From Aphrophora alni (taxonomy: Eukaryota; Arthropoda; Insecta; Hemiptera; Aphrophoridae), in assembly GCA_963513935.1 (NCBI GenBank), contig OY740774.1:21967949-22031948 (forward strand): DNA of 64,000 nt, read 5' to 3'. The translations under genes were made by a program, and so were the position numbers. The first letter of the stretch is position 1. Each line of letters starts with the position of its first letter. The notes beneath the pieces are model-generated. The model ran no database searches. It was given only the letters and a program-made list of their open reading frames with translations, and was not told where the DNA came from. Shown here one piece after another: positions 22,701 through 34,700 of this stretch.

Positions 22701-25700
22701 CAACCCCAAACTTTTTCACATTTTACTACGGTCATAAGGATGTTCTCAGAAAGCAAGAAACATATAATTCAAGGCCATCGTACAGGTTGCCGAGCGATAA
22801 GAAGGTTCAAAGTCCACGCGATAACAGTGGCTTGCGGGAGACGCAAGGAAGGCCTATAATGACAGGTTTGGCCAGGTAGCTATATATATAGCTACCTGGC
22901 CAAACCTGTCATTATATATAATTATATAACGGTACTGTCACAACTGGCCTTCCGCGCGTCTCCCGCAAGCCACTGTTATCGCGTGGACTTTGAACCTTCT
23001 TATCGCTCGGCAGATGGCCTTGCGGGCCTTAAATTATATGTTTCTTGCTTTCTGAGAACATCCTGTTGACCGTAGTAAAATATGAAAAAATTTGGGGTTG
23101 ACCAAGTAATTGCGCAGAATTACCTAACTTTTAGTTGGAAGTCTCAAACAGGCAATGTCTAGGAGACCCCTATATTTTTGTTTATTCACTGCTTGATTAA
23201 TGGTTAAATTTATTTATTATTATTATTTTTTTTAAGTCAAGTAAGAATTGTTTTTATTTATTTATGTTTTTTTTAACATTTATTTATGTTTCTATAACAT
23301 CTGTATGTGGATGTTTAATGTTTTTTTTTGTATAGGCATATATAAAATATATATATATATATATATATATATGCCTATACAAAAAAAGTTTTATTTATTG
23401 TAAAAATGTTGTAGCGAATGTTGGATAGAGCACGAGCTAGACAAGCAAAGCTGGATGCCATGAAAGATAAAAGTAATGATTCTTCATGTCCATTAAGAGA
23501 AAATAACCGTAATAAAGTGACAGCTTCAACAAGTGGTAAGTTGGACAACATTGAAAAACATCTTACTCAACCTTTTTTCTATCATCTGTAGAAAATTTGC
23601 CTACGCTTCTAAATTTTGGTTCCACAAAAAGTTTAGTTAGATCAAAAAGTACTAAATGTCTAATTAAAAACCTTAAAATGTGCTTAAAAATTAAACTCTT
23701 TAAATTAATGGTAGTTTTTTATATGTACAAAATTTGGAGTTATTTCTTGTAATTGATAAGTTGCTTCTTGGATTATAGTCGCAATTCATGTTTTATTTAA
23801 TTTTTTAATCGAGACAGCTAATAAATCAAGTAGGCCTACTAATAAATATTGAAACTCTGATTTGGTCTAATTAACCCTGTTTTATTTATGCTTTAGAAAA
23901 ATCTGAAGAAAGCTACACAAGACATATAACTCTGTCAAATAGTAAATGGAATAGGCTAAAAATTCTAAATCTGTTTATAACTGTTTAGCTTAGCCTATTT
24001 CCCAAAATTTGTCTTAACGATTAAATTTATAATTATATGTTAGATTAGATTTAAATTATGTTTTAAACTAAGTTAAATTAGAAACATAAATAGACCTAAA
24101 TAAAAGATATATCCCCCTTGCACTTGGATCCTCTCCTTTATATAACTCGGAATAAAATTCACATCTTTTGTCCATTCAGATCGGTAGGCCAACCCTGTTG
24201 GCTGCGCTGTTTTTAGCGATGTGCTCGGCAGCCATATTTCCAATCTATGTAGAATTATTTTCAATGTTTTGTACAATAATGTCACATTGTAATAATTTTT
24301 TTAATTCTATAGATTATTCTTTGTAACTTACCAGTATATGTTGTTTAATTTATATTTGATTGATATTTATAAATGAAAACTTCATAATATTACTTGTTTC
24401 ATTATAAAATAATATAAAGTTATAGGGTTTTAACAGTATAAATACGTTTTAAAAAAGTATTAAAAAAAAAAATAATAATAGAATTGAAATTTAAAGTATT
24501 CCATTTTGAAAATTTCAACGACACATATGTTAAACATAATGATTTACTGTCTAGTATGACAGGTGTTTAGGTAGAGTATTTTCACAACAAGATTTATCCT
24601 GTATATTTTCTAGTAAAAAAGGCGAGTAAAGTTCTATAAATAGTTCCCGCATAGAGTTGAGGTGCCAGATTTTTACAGACAGATTTAAGTAATTAAAAAA
24701 TAATTAAATAGCGGCCATCTGTGGTGGACATCAAAGCTTTCGTGTCAATCTAGGGGAACCATCAGGGATGACCTTTCAAACCAGCGGCATAAAACCAGAA
24801 GCAAAATTTCTGAGTGCAAAGTGCAATTGGTGGCAACCACCACAAGTAAATGGACATTGGAGCTAGTAGACATATTATAAATTTTCTAACAGAGTGCAAA
24901 AGCTTAAATATAGGTCTTGATGTAAGAATAACTTTGTAATTTTTGAAAAAACCAGGTTTGTTTTTAAAATGCTGTTGATAAGTTGTTTAAATATTCATTT
25001 TCCACTAAATAAAATATAAATATATGTAATTAGAAAAAAAGTTATTAAATATTAGATTAATATTCTTCTTCTAATTTAAACAATTTTCTTAAACTTTTAT
25101 CTTTTACCATCAAAAATTGAATTTTGAAGGAAAAATTACACTTTATTCAAACTTATTTCAATTTTGAAAAGATTAAGAATTAATCAGTGCTTAACTTATT
25201 ACTACAAACTCAAATGATCAGTTAAGCCATAATTGTTTTTCTTATCAGTTTAACTAAGCAAATATTGTCTATTATTTACAGTTGATATAACAAAGGGTGC
25301 AAACAACAGAAATACTGTCACAATTGAAACAACAGTGACGATGAAGAGAGTGCCCAGTAAGGGCTCATTAAAGAACAGGTCATTTGAAAAGAAAGTGACG
25401 GAAGTAGTGGAAGAAGAAGGAACAACAAGTTTTGATGAGGAAAGTGAAATGGAAGAAGAGGTAGAAAAGAAGGAAAACATGTCACCAAGGCGAAGCAGTA
25501 GTCAGGAAGCAAGAGGTAATCAACCTTGTGAGATCCGGCAGAACATGAAGTCACAGCTGAAAAGATTAGGCCAGTTATATTCAGGTTTGTTTGTATTGTT
25601 GATTTAATGTAGTAAATTTTAGTTTCTTTTTGCTTTACTTTCTGAGATATATGAAGTATAGAGAAAGTTATGTAGGCCTATTGATGTTAGTTTTTTGCTG

Positions 25701-28700
25701 ATATAAACTATTTGAGGACATCCCTCAGATCAAAAAATGGGATTTTGAATTATATTTGTGTGCCAGACATCTGTCGTCTGTGCAGTGCTCTACAACCAAA
25801 ATGTATAGAACAATTTTAATCATATTTAGTGGAGTTTGTACATATTTTCGTCATACCCTATTTCAGGACTTTATATATATCAATCAAAATTTGTGAGTAG
25901 GAAAAAATTTGCAGAAGGAAGAAAAACATCTATTCTATTTTAGCGATTTTTATCAAATTTTATTCAGTGTACTTTCTAACGACCAACAAAACATATTGTT
26001 CGCATATTTCCCAAAACTAGTTCATGTCTTATTAGTAATAAACTAAAATGTGCACCATTCGGCTATTGTAAAAGAAGTAATTTTTAAAATTGGCTCTACT
26101 GATTTCTTTATAATTTTAATGAAATGTGAAGATTAATGGCCCTAACAGGTGTGTAAAATCATTATTCTTCTCCCTGGCAAAAATCAATAAACAAAACTTA
26201 TTTACTGTCCATCTTCTAAGTAGAAATTGTTAGTTTGAATATCTGCTTTTTTTGCTGATCTGGTATGCCTCCATTCCATAGAGCATAATGTTTCCATTCC
26301 ATTGTGTTTTGATTTTAGCATAATGTGAGTCACCCATGACAGTCACCTGTAATGATGTAGCTTAAATATATATATATATATATATATTCATTTCTGTATT
26401 GTGTGAGAAAAGTTAGATCACTACAAAGTCGTTTGATGTATTTCGCTGTAACCATAATTAATTGGTACCCAGAGTGAAGTGTAACTAACCAAAGATGAAT
26501 GTGTCTACTTCTTTCATCATCATGCATTTGATCACATCCTTCATTGAACTGTCTGACTCATCTCCTTACAATTGAATCACTCATTGCATTTGATCCATAA
26601 ATAAACCTGGCAGATCTGTGGATGAATGTCAACTGGTTTGGTGTTCTTCACATTCAGGAAACGAATTTAAAGAAGCTCAGTACATATGCTCGAAGAGACA
26701 ACCAACACACTCTATCAACCACATTTGGAAACGGTGCTTACTGTCCAAATTTACCTTGTATCAGTACTTGTCATAATTTTATTTTTTTTATCATTGATTA
26801 ATATAAACTAATTACATTACTTACTAAGAATTAATACGAGTGAAACACCTTTTAAATAATTTTTTAAAGTTAAACATGTTTACATACTATAATTTAATTA
26901 ATTTTTGTTTGTATCTACAGATGATGAGCCCAATATATCTTCTCCGATTCATCGAACCGAAGAACATTTCAATATTGATGAAAAATGTGAAGCTAAGTCT
27001 ATTACAAAACCAACTTGTGACAATATGCCTAGCGCCAAACCTGCTAGAAGTGCAAGGTTGGCTGCATTAGCTAAAACTATCAACCAATGGGAAGATGACT
27101 TGAGTCATCCAAACATTGGACCTGTGAGTCCTAATTAAAATATCTTTATTAGATATAAACAATTTTAAAAACCAGTTAAAGATTATAATATATATAAATA
27201 ATATCAATATAGCCTAGTATAAAGAAATTTGTTAGGTATCATAGAGCTGGCCATTTTCTCTTCTTACACCTAAACAAAAAGTTGAGGTCATTTTAAAAAT
27301 ACACAATTTCAAAAAAAAAAAAAAAGGGGGGGGGGGGTAAACTTTGTTTAATGTGTTAAAAAATGGTAGCCATTTAATATTTATATTTAAAGATGCATAA
27401 AAATAGTTTTTGAGTAGTTAAGTATAATATTTCAAAAATATGTAACTATAGGTCTAAGTTCTTATAAAATATTTTGGTCTACCTTTAATTTTTCAAAAAA
27501 TTGCCTGGTTGCATTGAAATATAGGTAGAAAAATCATTCTCGTATATTTTTGTAAAATCATTAACAACACAAATTTTTTCATTCTTTAGAATTTTCCGTG
27601 TCAGATGTTGCAAGTTAATAATGTTTTGTATTCACTATCATAGAAAATTCACTTTCTGTAGTGAATTGTTTTTTTATATTTGTTTTTGGATGTTAATTCA
27701 TGTATTTAATCCATTACTCTTAGATAGTGTTGGTTAAAGATCACGTCTTTGGTGTAATCTTGTTAACCTATCTTTTTTTTTCTTTTTTTTTTTTTTTTTA
27801 AGCAATGTTAAGGTTTTGGGGGTTTAATTTACCAGAAAAAATTTAAAGGAGTAAGATACACAAGGTTTTCCACAGCAAAATCTTAAAATTTTGCTGTGGA
27901 AAACATGATGAATTAACATAAAGGTTTCAGAAATTATAATAATGGACTCCTTATATAATAGCTATAAACCAGGTAAAGAACAAATTAATAACACTTTGTG
28001 GGAAGTTTTATCACCAAGCACTAAGTGAAACACAAATTTTTATAACAAACATTTAACTGATGATGTTTCAACAACTACATCAGATTAGTTAATTTCAATA
28101 GCTAGTTATTTATCAAAACAGTTTAGTTAGAACCCTCCGATATGGTAGCATGGTTATCGAAATATACATTATTGAATTACAGTAACGAAATACAATTTAT
28201 TAATTTTAATCCATTGAGTTTTGTTATTGTACCTTATTTTGTGGTAGGGGAATCAATATCCTTTAACATCGTTTTGTATTTTGGGGGTGTAGATATTTTT
28301 TATACTTTTTGTACTTGTTGTTTTAGATAAAAGGTGTATGTCTCGGAAGCAATATAAGTGTAGTAATTATCTTCGTTATCGTTAAGTAGTTCTAAACTGT
28401 GTATTCCTTGCACCATTTGAAATAAACTAATTGGCCCAAGTCATATTAAAAATTGAAACAGAAATATTTTTGAGATTAGTTTCCACCATTATTTTTAGAG
28501 TAAAATGGTGAACCTGAATAATTTGTTAAATAACCCATTTGTATTTGAAATTTGAAAGATGATCTCAAAACTCAAAATTAAGAATAACAAAATTTGATAA
28601 TTTAAAAAGTCTAAAGATAGTGTTTTTAAATCATTAATTAATAGTTTGTAATAAATGGAAATAGGACTCTGCTCCATGCCTTTTTGATTCATTTGCTCAA

Positions 28701-31700
28701 ATTTTGTTCACGGACAACTGAAAATGATGAATATTGTCTTCTTGTTGGTAATAAAGTATTTGTTTTGTTAGAAGAATGTCAATATAATAGGCCTTTGTAT
28801 TGAAATGGGGTACGGCCGTTTCGTCTACACAGAAACATCTTCAAATTTTGATGGGATAACTATTGTGAGTATGGCCCTAGTAATCCAGAGGAATCCACCG
28901 GGGAGGGGGGTATCATTTTTTTTTTCCATGCCAATGTTAGAAATGCCAATCTTGGGTTACATCCCTATTTTTCATTTTTATTATGAGGTCTCTCTCGTGA
29001 CCAACTCTTGTTCTTTTATGACCCCAGCACTATTAGAGTATTTATTTAATGATTAGGAATCTCTATTTTATGCTCTTTTATCCCTTTATTTTTATAAGGG
29101 AATGATGGTGGAGAGATATTTCTCCTTGCGCCTTTAAACAAGAGAGGGAAATTCAGATTTTTCATATGAACAATAACCAATTTACTACCATATATAAAAC
29201 ACACTTGATTACATAAACATTTTTGTCTTTATCTGTAAGTTATGTATTCAAACGTTTGTTTCATATTTGGTAGTAAAATTGTTTTTAAGTGTTAATGTAC
29301 AAAGTCTGAAGCAGACAAAAAGGTCGTAACTTACTTCAGTATGAAGGTCGTGTCAAAAGGTATTTACACAATTTATGTAGTATTGGTTTTAGAAATTTGT
29401 ATTTGTCTTTCGTTTTGTGAACAAATTTAAGTTGAACAGTTGGCTCAATAATATTTTATCAGTTATATCCAAAAGTTAGTTTTGTTTATTTAGTAAAGCT
29501 GAAGGCCGAGCAATTTAACAAGCAAAGTAAGTTTATAAACAAACCTAATGAGTATAAAAGGTCTCCCTTAATTGCAATATGTGAAAAACCAATTAATTAC
29601 TTTCTCTATTATTTTCATCAATAATATGCAGTATGATATAATTTAATGTTCGATTATTTAATTATAGGCTAGTAGATAACATCCTCATTTATGTTTTTGT
29701 CAGATAAATGTTTATTATAAATTTCCATATCGCCAAATATGATAACATTTCTGATATCAGTAGAGGATACAATGTACATTTTTACTTACAGTTGAAAATG
29801 CAAAGTTCTAGTGTGAACTTTAATGTTTACTCTAAGCATTATCATTGTTTTTATCAATTTAGTTTTCTTGCAAGTTCTACAGTAATCAACAATAAAGACA
29901 AAAATACTGTTGCCAATATCAAAAATGGCTTTCTCTACCAACTGTTGCTATTATAATATTTTTTTTAGTTTAATTTAATCTTCCTGTGTTAGAAATTTCT
30001 ATTTTGGTTTTATTTATTTTTTTAAAGTTTTGTCAAATTGACTAAAAAAATACATGTAGGGTTGATGAAGACTAACCAACTTATCTCTTATAATAAATTC
30101 ATGAGGACAAATTATGTAATAAAAAATAAAAATAAATGTGTTCACTTAACATTAGTAAAAAACTTTTTAATGGGTGTACTTGATTATTTATTTATTTTTT
30201 GTTTTGTTTTAATGTGTGTGTGAGAAAGTTGGTGCAATGTTATTGTATCTTTTATTTTAGAATGTATTTAGTAATAACATAGTCTATAGTTATGTTGGAA
30301 CTATTTATACACAAACAATTTTTTTCTTTCTCAAGGTAAACTGAAAAAAAAACCCTTTTGCAGATACTTTTTTTTTAAAAATTCAAACAATTTAAAAGAA
30401 CAAAATATATAGGCTGTGAGAAAAAGTACTATTTACAAAAGTTTTTCAATTTAATGTTCATAACCGGTGTAAACACAGGCTGAAAAATTATGTGATTTTC
30501 GAGTATTATGAATGTGCATAAAACAATTTTTTGGCCTTTTCTATTTTTGGCTTATTTTCTGAAAGTCCCCCCAAAAAATGACCAATACATCTAGATAATG
30601 AACAGACTGAGGTTGCTGACATGCACTACAGTTGTTGTACATCATACATTCTCTTTTTTCGGCTGTTTCATGAAAAAACACTAAGCCATGGCAGGTTTAC
30701 AAAATATTTACTTAATAAATAACACTATATAACTTTGGTGATAAACAAACTCTAACATTGGTATGTTCACTAAAAATAATGGTTCCAAAGACAGGGAAAA
30801 CGTTTTTCAAATACTATTTCCCACCTATCTTTCTTTCCCTTTATCACACTTTATCAAATAAACATCAGGTATTCCACAGTGTGTGCAAAAAGTCTGGAAC
30901 TGGTTGATTATTTGACAAATGGTGCAAGAATCAAAATTTAACCGATGGGTATTAATGATGCAAAGATTCTACTTTTTAAGCACTAGTAATTTTCCGCCGC
31001 CATATTGATTTCCGCCATCTTGAATTTAACTTTTAAAAATTAAATGGTAATGAGGTACTATGACATATCATTTTATTGTGTAATTCCAAGAGGAAATAGA
31101 TGGTAATGTCAGTTTTTCAATAAACCTATTCACTCATGATTCACCTGCCATTATCGAAACACTTCAATTAAAAGTATAGGTATGAAACTGTTATTACATT
31201 AATTAAACAAATAGCTGGTGGTATAAAAGAAAGGTAAAGTAAAATTACAAACCACTTTATTAGTTTATCATTACATAATTGATTAATTAATAACATGTCA
31301 AGTACTTTTTTAATGAAAAATATGTTGTCATTTGTCAAATTTTCAATTACCTGATGTGAATCCCAGGCTTGTAGTTTTAGTTTTGCTGTTCATAAAAGAT
31401 GCTCAAAATCTGCTGTAAAGATGCTGTAAATCAATTATATTGTCTGGCTGATTTTTATAAACATTCTGTTTTAAATACCCCCAGAAGAAATAATCAAAGG
31501 GAGACAGATCTAGGGACCTGGGTGGCCACTCAAAGTTACATCTTCAACCACTCCAGTGGCGAGGGAACGTTTCATCCAATAACTCACGAATTCGTCTTTC
31601 AAAGTGGACCTTTACACCATCTTGTTGAAACCACACCACATCAAATAAACGTCCAACTAAATTTCGAATTGCAGGAAAAATTTCATTTAATAACATTTCA

Positions 31701-34700
31701 TGGTATAATTCACCCGTTAAGTTAACACAGATGAAGAATCAGTCCCAATCAGTCCAGCCCAAACATTAACTTTTGAGGATTTTGTGTATGTGTCTCTATT
31801 ATCCAGTTGTGGTTTTCATCACTCCAATAACGGCAGTTGTGACGATTAACATGTCCATTCATTGTAAATGTAGCCTCATCCGAAAATACCACATTGGAAA
31901 TAAAGTTTAGGTCAGTGATGATCTTTTCCATCATTAAATCATAAAATGCATTACGACGGTCAAAATCATCCTCACACAGCTCTTGTACCAAATGTATTTT
32001 AAATGGATGAAATTTGTTTTTCTTGAGGATGTTATGGACAGATTTAAAACAAATGTCTACCTCTAAAGCTGTTTCCCTTACCGATGATTTTAGATTCTCA
32101 ACAGCTGATTCCAAAACGTTCATTGAATTTTCAAAGTTAGTTGCAGTTTTTGGACATCCACTACGAACACAGTCATTCACTGATCCAGTTTCTTGTAAAC
32201 AGAATAGTTTTAGTTACAGTAGATTTGGAAATTCATTAATAAACCAATCGCACACCTCTTTATGAGATTGAATTTGATAACCACACATCATGAGCATAGT
32301 AATTCTCTCCGTTTCACTTAATGACATGTTCAATAAAAATTTACTTGTACCTAGCTAAATACTTTAAACACAATCTAGATTATTCTTACTACTAATGACA
32401 TTAGTAAAAAACCATTGTTGCGAACATCAACAATGTACCCTGAAACAGAACACCCCAAGATATCTTAGAACCAACTTTTTTTTTGCTTTCTACAAACTTG
32501 TATCTTCAAATCTTCCTGTATCTTAAAGAACAACAAAGTTATCGAGACACCCAATAATAATATGTAATAACTAATGTTATAAAATTACACGGTAATGGCT
32601 GGTGAATCGTGAGTGAATAGGTTTATCGAGTTAAATTCAAGATGACGCCAGAAAATTACGAGTGCTTAAAAAGTAGAATTTTTGCATCTGTATTGATTCC
32701 CATCGGTTAATTTTTTATACCTGCAGCCATTTGTCTAATAATCAACCGGTTCCAGACTTTTACATACACTGTACAAATACTATTAACTTTCATGCTTGTA
32801 AGCTAATCAGTTTCCCACAACATCTAACTTGTATTCATTGTGGTGTAATTGTCACCATTGTTCCAGACCAATGTCACTTCTGTAAGCTCATTCTTGTCTA
32901 CTAACGAAATGTAAACAAGCGTAGCCTCTTCAACCTGTGTTGTTATAAGTTTTGTTTCATTGTTATTTTTAAACTTATGAAACTTAGAGAATAATAAATT
33001 TATATATATTATATATGCGCATGCACTAGGTGGTAATCATGTTATATTTATGTTTTTAGTTATGTATAATGATGTGGGTTTTATGTTTGTATACTTCTAT
33101 ATATGTGTTGCTTACTAACCTTCCCACACAGCAATTTATATTTGTATTGATTGGAGCATGTTTGTATTCAAGCGGACTGTACAAAAATCTCAAGTTGTGA
33201 GCAAACATTCACCATTTGGGGGGAACAGTGACAAGATTACGTCTCACAACAGGTTCATTAAACCTTCAACAATATTGCCTGAGAAAAAATCTCCTATGAA
33301 GAAAAGGACTCCAGAAAAACCATCGTCGTCGTCTTCTTCTTCTTCTTCCTCTTCGCCTTTAAGTGTAAAACAAACAGTGAAAAGAAAATCACCGTCAACG
33401 AAATATGTTAAACAAAAAACACCTGAAAAACATAACTCGCCTTCAAATTTGAAACAACCCAATCAGAAACGTAACTCACCACCGAAATCAGTTGTTTGGG
33501 ATAAAGCTTTATTATCATCATTGGTGAGCTAATGTTGGCTAAGATTGGTTTTAGTTGCTCAAATGTCTTCTATATCTGTCTCCTTTTACTAACTCAGAAT
33601 GCTGTGCAGCAGGAACATTTTAAAATTATTTATTGTTAATTTTATTAAGTAATTGCATGCATGTTGTGACTTGTCTGATGCAAATGTTTATTGGTCGTGA
33701 AAGACCAAATAAGAAAATACTACGTTTTATTTCCTACCTGTTTCTAGTTTGTTTTGTAATATTAGCAGTTATTTTATAAATATTGTCTGAAATACCTGTT
33801 CTTCTCTTTGCTAAATATGTGTGATGTCATACATTTTTGGTAGGTTACGCTGATAGGTCTTAACCATACCTCAATAACACTGGAATTACCGTACATGATG
33901 AGGAGTTTTGTATAGATGCCATTACCAATTACCAAAAAAATTGATCTAATAAATTTAGTTTTATTTCTACCTACTGCTGTCACAATCGACTCTAAGAGTT
34001 TTAGATGTACAAGTAATAAGAAGGAACCTCAAGATGAAAACTCGGTTCATGAAGAATCATGGTAGGGAAGTGTTCTACCTCTCAAATTATAACCATATTA
34101 CTTAACAAATGGGTTGTACATAGCTTATGTTCACTCTAAAGTAAAAAATAATAACATACTCAAATCCATTGCTCGGAGACCTAACGCTTCATTCGAGTGA
34201 AGATTTTCTGTGTTCTCCAATGTAGAATTAATTTATCCCAAGTTGATTAAGCCATCAGAAACCTTTTCATATGGGAGACCATTGAATTAAATGCAACCAG
34301 GTGGTGAGGATTACAATGTCGGTATATGTGGGTTTGTGATATTTTGAATGTGTGCTTGTTTCCTGTATTGAAGATGAGCAAATCCAAATAATTAAGACAG
34401 TTTTCGGATTGAACTTCATGAATAAATTGTAGATTTGTGTAAATTTTAATGAGAAATGATTTTAATAAAACTATTTGACTGATGTTGTCTTAGTACAATA
34501 CAATGATATTATCCATATATCTATAATAATAAATTTAAAGGTATTTTATTTTGGGTGTATACAGCGACCCTATATTTTGAGCATCATAAAAATCAGATCA
34601 TTAATACAAAATTTAATTTTTATCGCCAAGTCATATTTTCTCAGAGAGAATTTTTACTTCTCCGTTTACTTTTCTTAGACACTTTATTTGCAGTGACATA

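Noticed and set aside
25250..25554. Serine/leucine-rich minus-strand frames
   Set aside because: They are antisense to anillin exon 3, whose acidic lysine-rich coding strand creates them.
30868..30880. Clear TA target duplication at the left end of the 30.9-kb mariner
   Set aside because: The bases before the terminal repeat are CC/CA rather than TA, so no duplication could be confirmed there.
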